From Blautia faecis (GTDB lineage: Bacteria; Bacillota; Clostridia; Lachnospirales; Lachnospiraceae): 64,000 nucleotides of DNA. The stretch's first letter is position 1; each line of letters opens with the position of its first letter. The notes below the pieces were generated by a model. The model searched no databases and had not been told where the DNA came from. It saw nothing but the letters and a program-made list of their open reading frames with translations. Positions 26,098 to 34,347 of this stretch are shown here, piece after piece. The stretch is taken from the NCBI RefSeq assembly GCF_020554845.1, contig NZ_JAJCIA010000018.1, positions 1 through 64,000 on the forward strand. Reading direction: 5' to 3'. A program made the translations under genes and the position numbers.

Positions 26098-26165
26098 CCC
26101 GTAACAAAGCTCCTTTTATGTAATCTGTGTTTCGCATTCTTTATTATTTATTCTTCTCAAATTCA

Positions 26166-26177
26166 GAACGTTTGTTC
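26166..26177. promoter_or_regulatory. LexA/DinR box 1 (GAAC-N4-GTTC)
   Basis: GAACGTTTGTTC is a perfect match to the Gram-positive SOS box core and lies at the expected transcription start of the operon. Bound repressor here would block initiation. Confidence 0.8.
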
Positions 26178-26184
26178 TTGTTTT

Positions 26185-26213
26185 ATTTTAGAACATGTGT
26201 TCTGTTTTGTCAA
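26185..26213 (-). promoter_or_regulatory. Consensus SigA promoter of the radical SAM/helicase operon
   Basis: TTGACA (26208-26213) and TAAAAT (26185-26190) on the minus strand are separated by exactly 17 bp. One LexA box fills the spacer and another covers the expected start site. The leader to the start codon at 26097 would be about 80 nt. Confidence 0.85.
26191..26202. promoter_or_regulatory. LexA/DinR box 2 (GAAC-N4-GTTC)
   Basis: GAACATGTGTTC is a second perfect SOS box, located between the -35 and -10 elements. Its centre is 25 bp from that of box 1. Confidence 0.85.
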
Positions 26214-26249
26214 TATCATAAAACGGAACGAAATTTTTTCTATACAAAA

Positions 26250-26301
26250 AGAGCCATAAATCAAAGATTACTTCTAACACTCCCTTTGATTTACGGCTCT
26301 T
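26250..26301 (-). terminator. Terminator of the aspartate kinase gene
   Basis: AAGAGCC-TAAATCAAAG pairs with CTTTGATTTA-GGCTCTT, one mismatch, around a 17-nt loop, ending in TTTTT on the minus strand. It insulates the SOS promoter from lysC transcription. The remainder of 26302-26451 shows nothing recognisable. Confidence 0.8.
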
Positions 26302-26451
26302 ATCTCATTCTTTTACTATTAAAGCTCCCGGACGACAGCCAGAAATGGTACATGCTTACATCAGCAAATTCCTGAATACCAGACGTTCTGAATGTATGAG
26401 CAGATTTTCATATATGTGAATGCTGCCGACAGGCGACCTATCCACTCAATT

Positions 26452-27771
26452 TCAAATCTGAGTCAGCACAAAAATATCATAAATTGCTTTCACTGCATTT
26501 TCAAAATCACGGTTCTCCACGCCGATAATAATATTCAGCTCACTGGAGCCCTGGTCAATCATCTTGACGTTTACATTTGCATGTGCGAGGGCAGAGAAAA
26601 TTCTTCCGGCTGTACCGCGGGTGGATTTCATTCCACGTCCTACAACTGCGATCAGGGCAAGGTCAGATTCCATTTCCACAAAATCCGGCTGAACCAGGCG
26701 ATGGATTCCCGCAATTACCTGCTGCTCCTTTTCTTCAAACTCATCCTGGTGAACATATACTGTCATGGTATCAATACCGGATGGAACATGCTCAAAACTG
26801 ATTCCCTGGTCTTCAAATACCTGAAGCACTTTTCTGCCAAATCCGATTTCACTGTTCATCATGGACTTCTCAATGTTGATAGAACAGAAACCTTTCTTTC
26901 CTGCAATACCGGTTATGGTATATTTCGGCTTACGGCAGGTACTCTCCACAATAAAAGTTCCCTTATCCTCCGGACGGTTGGTGTTGCGGATATTAATCGG
27001 AATTCCCTCTTTTCTTACAGGGAAAATAGCATCTTCATGAAGAACAGTAGCTCCCATGTAGGAAAGCTCACGAAGTTCACGGTATGTAATGGTCTCAATC
27101 ACAGCCGGATTCTTTACAATTCTCGGGTCTGTTACAAGGAAACCGGACACATCAGTCCAGTTTTCATACATATCAGCCTTAATTGCCTTGGCAACCAGAG
27201 AACCAGTCACATCAGAACCACCTCTGGAAAAAGTGGTCACAGTTCCATCGTCCTTTGCACCATAGAAGCCCGGCACAACTGCATTCTCACATTTGGAAAG
27301 ACGCTTGTTCAGAAGTTTGTCTGTCTTCTCTGAATCCAGATTTCCGTTTTTATCAAAACGGATCACCTCTGCTGCATCCACAAATTCATAACCAAGATAA
27401 GCAGCCATTACTTTACCATTCAGATATTCTCCACGGGAAGCGGCGTAATCCCTGCCAATCTGTGCTTTAAAATTCTCTTTGATCAACTGGAAATCCTCTT
27501 CCATGGAAAGAGCAAGACCAAGCCCTTTAATAATCTCATAATAACGAGATTTGATTTCTTCTAAAACCTTTTCAAAATCACCGCCATTTGCAGCTGCGTC
27601 ATAACAGCTGTAAAGAAGATCTGTTACCTTCGTGTCCCCGTCAAATCTCTTACCTGGTGCAGAAGGAACAACAAAACGTCTGCTCTCTTCACTTCTGATA
27701 ATATCTCCGACTTTTTCAAACTGCTCCGCATTTGCAAGGGAGCTTCCGCCAAACTTTACAACTTTTCTCAT
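26452..27771 (-). CDS. lysC: Aspartate kinase
   Basis: The start is the ATG at 27771 (MRKVVKFGGSSLAN); the much longer in-frame reading to 27984 runs into trmO and is not real. The 439-residue enzyme phosphorylates aspartate, the first step to Lys, Thr and Met. Visible are KFGGSS, the active-site RGGSDVTGSLVA block near residue 205, FLVTDPRIV, and two ACT-type regulatory segments at the C-terminus (TVYVHQDEF region; TAGRIFSALAHANVNVKMIDQGSSE). It is the monofunctional clostridial type with no homoserine dehydrogenase fusion. No lysine riboswitch is visible upstream. Confidence 0.92.
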   Translation of the reverse strand: MRKVVKFGGSSLANAEQFEKVGDIIRSEESRRFVVPSAPGKRFDGDTKVTDLLYSCYDAAANGGDFEKVLEEIKSRYYEIIKGLGLALSMEEDFQLIKENFKAQIGRDYAASRGEYLNGKVMAAYLGYEFVDAAEVIRFDKNGNLDSEKTDKLLNKRLSKCENAVVPGFYGAKDDGTVTTFSRGGSDVTGSLVAKAIKADMYENWTDVSGFLVTDPRIVKNPAVIETITYRELRELSYMGATVLHEDAIFPVRKEGIPINIRNTNRPEDKGTFIVESTCRKPKYTITGIAGKKGFCSINIEKSMMNSEIGFGRKVLQVFEDQGISFEHVPSGIDTMTVYVHQDEFEEKEQQVIAGIHRLVQPDFVEMESDLALIAVVGRGMKSTRGTAGRIFSALAHANVNVKMIDQGSSELNIIIGVENRDFENAVKAIYDIFVLTQI

Positions 27772-27844
27772 AATCCTTATGCTCCTCAAAAACTTTTTCT
27801 CCATTTTATGAAAAAATTCGACTTTTTGCAAGGGTTTTTTCGAT

Positions 27845-28531
27845 TTAATTCGTGAAAGTGTTAAATACCTCCAATACCTGCAGCTGTTCTCCATCCACTT
27901 TAAACTGAATATCCCAGGATCCAAAAGACATTCCGTATTTTCTTTCAGGGTCTTTCTGATACCCAGGTCTTGGATCGTTTGCAAGCACAGCCAGAAGTGC
28001 TTCTCTTTTTTCCTCTGGAATCTTCTTCAAAAGCTTTTCCGGAAACTCTACTTTCAGCTTATGATCCTGAATCTGGTCGGTAAATCCGCCCGCTGCTTCC
28101 GGATGGCTGTCCACGTAAGCCAGATAAGGCTTTATATCATAAATAGGTGTTCCGTCCATAAGATCCGCTCCTGATACATGAAGCACCGGTCCATACTTTT
28201 CAGAAAACTCTACGCTCTCCAGCCTTACACTGGAAAGTCCTATGGGATTTGGACGAAAAGGAGACCTTGTAGCAAAAACGCCCATTCTGACATTTCCCCC
28301 AAGTCTTGGAGGACGCACTGTAGGAGACCACTCCTTGCGAACAGCCTGTGAAAATTCCCAGATCAGCCAGATATGAGTATACTCTTCCAGCCCTCGAAAT
28401 GCCTCATGGTTCCGATATTCCGGTTCAAAAATAATATCCGCCTTTAGTTCCTGTATCCTGCCGCTCTGATGGGGAATTCCAAATTTCGTTGGAAAATCAC
28501 TTCTGATATGAGCAATTACTTTCATTTCCAT
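27845..28531 (-). CDS. trmO: tRNA (t6A37) N6-methyltransferase TrmO
   Basis: The 228-residue protein is a TrmO (TsaA/YaeB) beta-barrel methyltransferase. It has IAHIRSDFPTKFGIPHQSG at the N-terminus, LEEYTHIWLIWEFS, the GVFATRSPFRPNPIGLSSVRL signature and DLMDGTPIYDIKPYLAYVDS. It methylates N6 of threonylcarbamoyl-A37 in tRNA-Thr using SAM. The C-terminal extension of about 70 residues is typical of the full-length family. It lies 73 nt upstream of lysC. Confidence 0.92.
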   Translation of the reverse strand: MEMKVIAHIRSDFPTKFGIPHQSGRIQELKADIIFEPEYRNHEAFRGLEEYTHIWLIWEFSQAVRKEWSPTVRPPRLGGNVRMGVFATRSPFRPNPIGLSSVRLESVEFSEKYGPVLHVSGADLMDGTPIYDIKPYLAYVDSHPEAAGGFTDQIQDHKLKVEFPEKLLKKIPEEKREALLAVLANDPRPGYQKDPERKYGMSFGSWDIQFKVDGEQLQVLEVFNTFTN

Positions 28532-28605
28532 TGTTTGTTATACCTTTATCAATCTTTATGTGTGCTCTTATAAACCCGCAGATATCCTCTATAAACAGCG
28601 AACCT

Positions 28606-28950
28606 CTATTCCTCATGTCCGCCGCTTTTTTCTTCCTCCTTGATTTCCCAGTGAAGCAGGAACGTAAGAGCTGCACGAAGAGCAATAATTCCGGCTACAA
28701 TTCCGATTTCCTTCCACTCACGTACCACTACAGTACGAAGAATCTCACTTCCCATTTTAAATTCCAGTCCCATGGCAAGTCCCCTCGCCAGATAGACACC
28801 AGTATCTCCGGCATGTTTCAGCCATTTGATAAATCCGGTAATTCCACTCCAGATAATAATGGCAACTCCAATAAACTCAAAAATTACAATGGCGAAACCA
28901 GCAATATTCTCCAGAACCCACTCCATAATTCCAGTTATGGTCGTCATCAT
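28606..28950 (-). CDS. DUF1622 family membrane protein
   Basis: The start at 28950 is set by AGGAGG upstream of two adjacent ATG codons. The 114-residue protein has three hydrophobic segments (about residues 15-35, 55-70 and 80-100) with a conserved-looking LARGLAMGLEFKMGSEILRT stretch between them, which I associate with DUF1622. It should be an inner-membrane protein of unknown function. The C-terminus is charged and cytosolic. Confidence 0.8.
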   Translation of the reverse strand: MMTTITGIMEWVLENIAGFAIVIFEFIGVAIIIWSGITGFIKWLKHAGDTGVYLARGLAMGLEFKMGSEILRTVVVREWKEIGIVAGIIALRAALTFLLHWEIKEEEKSGGHEE

Positions 28951-29038
28951 AGGTACCTCCTTTTTTCCTGCTGACAGGATACCTTTTCTTGCAGAATGTA
29001 TTTTCATCGCTGCACAACCTGTAAACAGCAACAGTTTT

Positions 29039-30196
29039 TTATTTTTGCTCCAGCCAGGTCACCACTTCTGTGTGATCTGTAAAACAGAACATTTCCACAG
29101 GCTGGATTTCTTTAACTATATAGTTTTTTCTCGTAAGGAAATTAAGGTCTCTTGCAAGTGTTTCCGGGTTACAGGAAATGTAAACAATTTTCTTCGGAGA
29201 GAGTTTTATTACGGAATTCAGGAATTTCTCGCTGCTGCCTGAGCGGGGAGGATCCATAAATACCACATCTGCCTTTTCACCAGCTTCTGCCATTGCCTCC
29301 ATAAATTCACCGGCATCGCCCTGGCGGAAAGATATGTTTACCACCTTATTCTCTCTTGCATTGATCCTTGCATCCCTGACTGCATCTTTATTCAGTTCCA
29401 CTCCGACCACTTCTCTTGCCTTACCAGAAGCTACCAGACCGATGGTGCCAATTCCACAATATGCATCAATGACTTTTTCTTTCCCTGTCAGCCCTGCAAA
29501 TTCCACAGCTTTTCCATAAAGAATTTCGGTCTGCACTGAATTTACCTGATAGAAGGATTTCGGCGAAATACGGAAGGATTTTCCACAAAGGGTATCACGG
29601 ATAAATCCCTTACCATAAAGTACGATTTCCCGCTCGCCAAGAACCATGCTTGTATTTTTGTCATTAATATTTAATACCACAGTACTGATCTCTGGATGAA
29701 CTTTTCTTAATGCCTTCACAAAGTTATTTTTGGATGGAAAAATAGGAGAGGCGACCACCAGTACTACCATTACCTCACCTGTGGAAAAGCCACGGCGCAC
29801 CAGTACATGGCGCAGAAGTCCATATCCGGTATCCTCATCATATGTTTTGATCTTAAAAGACTTTAGCATTCCCCGGATAGTACGGATGATTTCCTGACTC
29901 TTCTCATCCTCAATCAGACACTGTTCAATAGAAACCACTCTGTGGGTACCAGCCTCATAAATTCCAGAAATAATATTTCCCTTCCTGTCACGGTCAAATA
30001 CAGCATGAACTTTATTCCGGTAAAAATAAGGATCTTTCATTCCAATTACCGGCTTCACATTCCCAAACTTCTTCAAAAGCCCCTGTACCTGATTTTGTTT
30101 CTTTTTAAGCTGTGCGGAATAAGGCACCCCCTGATACTGGCATCCACCGCACTTTTTTGCGTATGGACAGACTGTCTGTGTTTTTTTCTCTTCCAT
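29039..30196 (-). CDS. rlmD: 23S rRNA (uracil-5-)-methyltransferase, RlmD/TrmA family
   Basis: I place the start at the ATG at 30196, preceded by GGGAG with a 7-nt spacer; in-frame ATG codons at 30235 and 30247 lack such a site. The 385-residue protein has an N-terminal 4Fe-4S set (CPYAKKCGGCQYQ), no TRAM domain, FYQVNSVQTEILYGKAVEFA, the SAM motif DAYCGIGTIGL, MDPPRSGSS and the catalytic SCNPETLARDL. It should methylate U1939 or U747 of 23S rRNA; the exact site cannot be told. Confidence 0.88.
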   Translation of the reverse strand: MEEKKTQTVCPYAKKCGGCQYQGVPYSAQLKKKQNQVQGLLKKFGNVKPVIGMKDPYFYRNKVHAVFDRDRKGNIISGIYEAGTHRVVSIEQCLIEDEKSQEIIRTIRGMLKSFKIKTYDEDTGYGLLRHVLVRRGFSTGEVMVVLVVASPIFPSKNNFVKALRKVHPEISTVVLNINDKNTSMVLGEREIVLYGKGFIRDTLCGKSFRISPKSFYQVNSVQTEILYGKAVEFAGLTGKEKVIDAYCGIGTIGLVASGKAREVVGVELNKDAVRDARINARENKVVNISFRQGDAGEFMEAMAEAGEKADVVFMDPPRSGSSEKFLNSVIKLSPKKIVYISCNPETLARDLNFLTRKNYIVKEIQPVEMFCFTDHTEVVTWLEQK

Positions 30197-30212
30197 AAAT
30201 TCTCCCTTATCT

Positions 30213-30764
30213 TTATTTTGCTTTTCGTTCTTCATAATATCTGACAAGCTTCAGCGCCGCCAACGCACTAAAAGTGCCTACAAGGGCTCCAGCCAGCACA
30301 TCTGTAGGATAGTGTACTCCCACGTACAATCGGGACAAAGCGATCAGAACTGCCAGGACCATGGCTGCTTTTCCCCATTTTCCAGGAAAGGCTTTATAAT
30401 ATACGCCTGCACAGGCAAAAGATGCGCAGGTATGACCTGATGGGAAAGAATAGTCCTTCAGCCTGGCAACCAGAGGCACAAGTCCCTCCACAGAATCATA
30501 AGGTCTTATACGCGCTACCAGATCCTTAAGGCATAAATTCGTAACCACTGCCCCTATAGCCAGTGCCAGAAGTGCGGTCACTCCTGCCTTTCTTGTCTTT
30601 TTAGGAAAAAGAAAGAGCAGTCCCAAAACAATCCAGAACCAGCCTCCGTCTCCCAGAAAGGTAATTCCCTTCCACAGCCAGGTAAACAAATCACTTCTTA
30701 AATACTGTTGTATAAAAAGCAGAATCTGTGCATCAATATTATGTATCCATTCAAGCAATTCCAT
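30213..30764 (-). CDS. PAP2-family phosphatase (undecaprenyl-PP phosphatase-like)
   Basis: The start at 30764 follows GGAGGAG. The 183-residue membrane protein has four or five hydrophobic segments and the three PAP2 motifs: KDLVARIRPYD, SFPSGHTCASFA and SRLYVGVHYPTDVLAG with the catalytic His. Such enzymes dephosphorylate lipid pyrophosphates, often undecaprenyl pyrophosphate, at the outer membrane face. It is 17 nt upstream of rlmD. The adjacent polysaccharide-control genes make a role in undecaprenyl recycling plausible, but this is inference. Confidence 0.87.
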   Translation of the reverse strand: MELLEWIHNIDAQILLFIQQYLRSDLFTWLWKGITFLGDGGWFWIVLGLLFLFPKKTRKAGVTALLALAIGAVVTNLCLKDLVARIRPYDSVEGLVPLVARLKDYSFPSGHTCASFACAGVYYKAFPGKWGKAAMVLAVLIALSRLYVGVHYPTDVLAGALVGTFSALAALKLVRYYEERKAK

Positions 30765-30895
30765 TTCTCCTCCACCCGCTTTCAATTCTGATTGCTGTCT
30801 ATATACTTCTGTAATTTGTTTTTTATAACGGTTCAGCAGACAGTGTGTAACTGCGAAGGAACTCAACAGCTGCTTTACTTTGTCATTATAGCGTA

Positions 30896-30926
30896 AAAGA
30901 CGGTTCGTGTGGTGCGAACCGTCTTA
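30896..30926 (-). terminator. Terminator after the LCP gene
   Basis: AAGACGGTTCG and CGAACCGTCTT form a perfect 11-bp stem, followed by TTT on the minus strand. It closes the envelope/EPS-control group. The A-rich flank may also make it work on the plus strand. Confidence 0.85.
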
Positions 30927-30939
30927 ATTTCTTTTTTTC

Positions 30940-31857
30940 TTATTCACCTGCGTGATACAGGATCTGCTGAAGATATTGCCGATTCTGCTCAAGATCAGGA
31001 ACCAGAACCTGCATGCCATCAATCGTCTGAGGTGTGTAAGCTCCTTCCTCCGGAATCCGGTACGATGCAATTTCATCTGTACCAATATTCATTACATCCA
31101 TGGCATATCCTGTTATATCCCACAAAGAAAGATCCGTAGTAACCATTGGAAGAACGTCTTTAACCAGATCTGCAATTTCAAAAACTCCCAGATCTTTTAT
31201 CTTTGCAAAGGCAGCCATAAGTACTTCCTGCTGCCGCTCTGTTCTTCGATAATCAGAATTTCCAATAGAACGGTTGCGGGCATGGATAAGTGCCTGTTCT
31301 CCATCCAGATGATTCATGCCCTCCTGAAGATTCCAGTCACTTCGAAGGGGCTGAGGATAAAGAACACTCTGGTCTCGTCCGCAGATATAATCTGCTTCCG
31401 CCTGAGTCAGCTCCAGATCTATTCCTCCAACCTTGTCAACCAGAACCTGGAAAACTTCAAAATCCACTTCCACATTTCCGTCTATCTTTACTCCGAAATT
31501 TTCTTCCAGAGTCTCATCCAAAAGATCCATTCCTCCATATGCGTAAGCCGCATTAATACGAGTAGTCGAATATCCAGGAATGGCAACATAAAGATCTCTC
31601 ATAAAAGAGGTCAGGCTTACAGTACCCTGATCCTTGTCCAATGTGGCAAGAATCATGGAATCGGAACGCTGACGGGACTCTCCCTCTCTTTTGTCCTGTC
31701 CGATCAGCAAAATACTCTTGATATTGCTGGCATCAGCTTCGGCATCCGTATTCTCTGCCTTTACTGTATATGCAAACGCTGTACCCACAGCCGGGCTTTC
31801 CAGAAACAACACCGCGCCAAGACAGATAAGGGTCTTCTTCCATATGGTAGATCTCAT
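30940..31857 (-). CDS. LytR-CpsA-Psr (LCP) family phosphotransferase
   Basis: The start at 31857 has AGGAGC 6 nt upstream. The 305-residue protein has a single N-terminal membrane segment and the extracytoplasmic LCP domain: SILLIGQDKREGESRQRSDSMILATLD, FMRDLYVAIPGY, RINAAYAYGG, and near the C-terminal third LDGEQALIHARNRSIGNSDYRRTERQQ with the conserved Arg residues. LCP enzymes transfer polysaccharides or teichoic acids from undecaprenyl carriers to peptidoglycan. Its position after cpsB/cpsD/wzz genes suggests capsule or exopolysaccharide attachment. Confidence 0.92.
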   Translation of the reverse strand: MRSTIWKKTLICLGAVLFLESPAVGTAFAYTVKAENTDAEADASNIKSILLIGQDKREGESRQRSDSMILATLDKDQGTVSLTSFMRDLYVAIPGYSTTRINAAYAYGGMDLLDETLEENFGVKIDGNVEVDFEVFQVLVDKVGGIDLELTQAEADYICGRDQSVLYPQPLRSDWNLQEGMNHLDGEQALIHARNRSIGNSDYRRTERQQEVLMAAFAKIKDLGVFEIADLVKDVLPMVTTDLSLWDITGYAMDVMNIGTDEIASYRIPEEGAYTPQTIDGMQVLVPDLEQNRQYLQQILYHAGE

Positions 31858-31930
31858 ATATTTGCTCCTATGTACATGTGCATGGTCAAAAAGGAATCTG
31901 TCTGCCGGTTCTTTCATAACCAGCAGTCGC

Positions 31931-31968
31931 TAATGATTACTGTTCACTCCGTTCACAGTAATCATTAT
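31931..31968. repeat. Minimal hairpin shared with family A repeats
   Basis: AATGATTACTGT and ACAGTAATCATT form a 12-bp stem around TCACTCCGTTC. The core is identical to the end of the large family A copies at 42091 and 61236. It lies right after the stop of the DUF5011-like gene and could act as a transcript-end hairpin. Confidence 0.65.
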
Positions 31969-32720
31969 TTTACTACAATTGTCAGAACAGCTCCGTTTGA
32001 AGCATTGCCATTGGAGTCAACAACATAATAAGTCAGTTCATAAGTACCCGGAGTATTCACATCAACAGTTCCAGTGATCTGAATCTTACGGTAAAGATCA
32101 CTTGTTGAATCTTTATCGTCCTGAATGTCTTTGACATAACTCAATCTGTCAATCTGTGTTCCCTTGGCAATTTCAACGTAGTAAGTATTCAGATAAAAAC
32201 GCGGATCCTGAGGGTTCAGCTGGTCAATCTTTTCTTCTTCCCTTTCCTGCGCTTTTTCTTCTTCTGTCATTTCTGGTTCTTCTTCATCTTCTGAATCAGT
32301 CTCATTTTCATCCTGCAGGTCTTCATCCGTATCTGCATCTGTATCTGTATTGTCAGAAGAAGTTTTGGTTTCTGAAGTAAATCCCATAAGATTTCCCTCG
32401 GAAGTCATATGATAAGTTACCTTTGTTACATTGTTACTGTTATCTTTTGCAACATAAACAACTGTAACTTCATCCCCTTTTTCATTTGGATAAACATTCT
32501 CAACTGTCAGGCTGGATGAAACATCTCCATCTCTGTCGTCAACAGCTTTTACCCCTTCCAGAAGATCTTCCGTTGTCATATCCGCAGTGTAGCTGTTTTT
32601 CTTGCTCTCCGCAATGGTAATTTCCGGTCCCTTACGATCCTGTCTCATATACAGCCATCCCAGGATTCCGGTCGTTCCTATTGCCACTGCCGCCATTAAA
32701 ACAATCAACCATTTACGCAT
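31965..32720 (-). CDS. Membrane-anchored protein with Ig-like (DUF5011-type) domains
   Basis: The 251-residue protein starts with a membrane segment (residues 4-24). A first beta domain (about 30-110, with VKAVDDRDGDVSSSLTVEN, the hallmark of DUF5011-like Ig folds) is followed by a strongly acidic Asp/Glu/Thr linker (115-165). A second Ig-like domain ends the protein (GTVDVNTPGTYELTYYVVDSNGNASN). It is extracytoplasmic and probably structural. It sits between the Wzz and LCP genes of the polysaccharide group; its role there is unknown. Confidence 0.8.
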   Translation of the reverse strand: MRKWLIVLMAAVAIGTTGILGWLYMRQDRKGPEITIAESKKNSYTADMTTEDLLEGVKAVDDRDGDVSSSLTVENVYPNEKGDEVTVVYVAKDNSNNVTKVTYHMTSEGNLMGFTSETKTSSDNTDTDADTDEDLQDENETDSEDEEEPEMTEEEKAQEREEEKIDQLNPQDPRFYLNTYYVEIAKGTQIDRLSYVKDIQDDKDSTSDLYRKIQITGTVDVNTPGTYELTYYVVDSNGNASNGAVLTIVVK

Positions 32721-32747
32721 ATCTGCAGCTCCTTATACTCAATTTCA

Positions 32748-33482
32748 TCAGCGACGTTTTCTTGATTTCTGTTTCTTGGATCTGCTTTCTTTCTCTGAAT
32801 ATGGAATACTTCCCAGAACAGAAAGTCCAAGATAACGCTCTACATCTTCCTCAACCTTGATCGTATCATTTGTAAGATAAATGATGATCACAATCGCCAT
32901 TGCAATGATAACACCTAAAAGTCCACCGATCACACCATTCTTCGCAAGACTTGGGCTGGCTTTTTCATTTGGGATGTTTGCGCTGTCAACTACGTTAACC
33001 GCCTCAATATCCATAACTGACTGAATGTGCTCTGCTGCCATATCGCGGATAGCATTGGCCATCTCACTTGCTGTATATGGATCTTCATCAGATACTATGA
33101 TCGTTACAATACGGCTGTCTGTAGAAGTATCTACGGTCAGTTTGCCAAGCAGCTGCTGATAGGTAATATTAAGATTCAGCTGTGCAATTACACCTTCAAG
33201 AACTGTACGGCTCTTAATAAGTTCCGCATAGTCCTTAGTCAGCTGTGTACTGGTCTGCATATCTGCACTGGTCAGTGTATTGCTGTCCTGTTTATTCAGC
33301 ACCATGATCTTCGTAGTAGATTCATACTGTGGAGTGATAAAAAGCATTGTTCCGATAATGGAAATCACACCCAGAATGATACCGGAAAGAATAATCACTC
33401 CCAGCCTGCTAAGAATCAGGTGAAAAATCTCACCTAAATCGATTTCAATTTCATCGTTATTATTTGTAACCTGATTTTCCAT
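32748..33482 (-). CDS. Wzz/CpsC-type polysaccharide chain length determinant, BY-kinase modulator
   Basis: The 244-residue protein has a Wzz domain with two membrane segments (near residues 25-50 and 180-205): IDLGEIFHLILSRLGVIILSG at the start and GVIGGLLGVIIAMAIVIIIYL near the end, with the intervening extracytoplasmic region. The C-terminus is cytosolic and very basic (SRSKKQKSRKRR). In Firmicutes this protein activates the separate CpsD-type kinase, encoded two genes upstream. It should control exopolysaccharide polymer length. Confidence 0.9.
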   Translation of the reverse strand: MENQVTNNNDEIEIDLGEIFHLILSRLGVIILSGIILGVISIIGTMLFITPQYESTTKIMVLNKQDSNTLTSADMQTSTQLTKDYAELIKSRTVLEGVIAQLNLNITYQQLLGKLTVDTSTDSRIVTIIVSDEDPYTASEMANAIRDMAAEHIQSVMDIEAVNVVDSANIPNEKASPSLAKNGVIGGLLGVIIAMAIVIIIYLTNDTIKVEEDVERYLGLSVLGSIPYSEKESRSKKQKSRKRR

Positions 33483-33563
33483 TCTTCTTCTCCGTTACCC
33501 TGTAATTTTCTTTACTTTTTCAAAACAGATACATCGTTTTCAACGACATCCCATATATAAAAG

Positions 33564-34295
33564 TCAAAATCTCTCGTTATTTATAATGCACTCCGGATTG
33601 CTGATAAAAATCATATCTGCGTAATCCGTTCCCATCATTTTTTCAATTTTGTCGTAACATTTGCCAATGTGAGGTGTTCGTTTGGCCAGATCATGACCGT
33701 CAGACCCTACAAAATCCAGCATTTCTTCTTTAATTACTTTCTTGCAGAAACGCTTGATCATAAAGCCATCCTCACCAATAATACTGTCCGCATTCATCTG
33801 GATATAGGCCCCCATATCCCTGAGTTCATCAATAAAATCCAGACCGCTTTTTACTACCGAATGATAGCGTTCTACGTGTGCAATAATAGGATAATAGCCC
33901 TTCCGGATCAATGCCTGCACCCGTTCCCTGATATAGGACTTTTCGTCTGAAGTCCGAAACTCCGTTAACACATAACGGGAACCTGACATGGTAAGTCTTT
34001 CCCCTTTTTTCAGACAGTCTGTCATATCCATGCTGGAATGAAGCTCGCAGCCCAGATACATCTGAATACCGTCTTCTCCAATCTCAGCGGCAGCCTTCCT
34101 CACACGAAGGAACTGCTTCTTAACCTGTTCCAGAGACGGCTCAAACATATCATATCGAAAATGCGGAGTGGCAATAATGTTGCGGACACCGTCATCATAT
34201 TCCTTCTGGAGCATGCGTACAGATGTCTTAAGATCCTTCGCTCCATCATCTACTCCCGGAACAATATGACAGTGAATATCATAAATACCTTTCAT
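33564..34295 (-). CDS. CpsB/YwqE-family protein tyrosine phosphatase (PHP fold)
   Basis: The 243-residue PHP metal-dependent phosphatase has YDIHCHIVPGVDDGAKD with metal-binding His residues, ATPHFRYDMFEP, LGCELHSS, IIAHVERYHSV and FVGSDGHDLAKRTPHIG. In streptococci and bacilli this enzyme dephosphorylates the tyrosine tail of the CpsD kinase. The gene lies between cpsD and wzz, completing a phosphoregulatory triad. Confidence 0.92.
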   Translation of the reverse strand: MKGIYDIHCHIVPGVDDGAKDLKTSVRMLQKEYDDGVRNIIATPHFRYDMFEPSLEQVKKQFLRVRKAAAEIGEDGIQMYLGCELHSSMDMTDCLKKGERLTMSGSRYVLTEFRTSDEKSYIRERVQALIRKGYYPIIAHVERYHSVVKSGLDFIDELRDMGAYIQMNADSIIGEDGFMIKRFCKKVIKEEMLDFVGSDGHDLAKRTPHIGKCYDKIEKMMGTDYADMIFISNPECIINNERF

Positions 34296-34347
34296 TCGCT
34301 TCGCCCATTTCCAATCTCTTCATATAACAATCTCGAATAATGCCGAA

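Noticed and set aside
26452..27984. Extended aspartate kinase N-terminus
   Set aside because: The extra 71 codons overlap trmO and do not resemble kinase sequence; the family start is at 27771.
30952..32028. 358-residue plus-strand ORF
   Set aside because: Antisense to the LCP gene and into a hairpin; no binding site or recognisable sequence.
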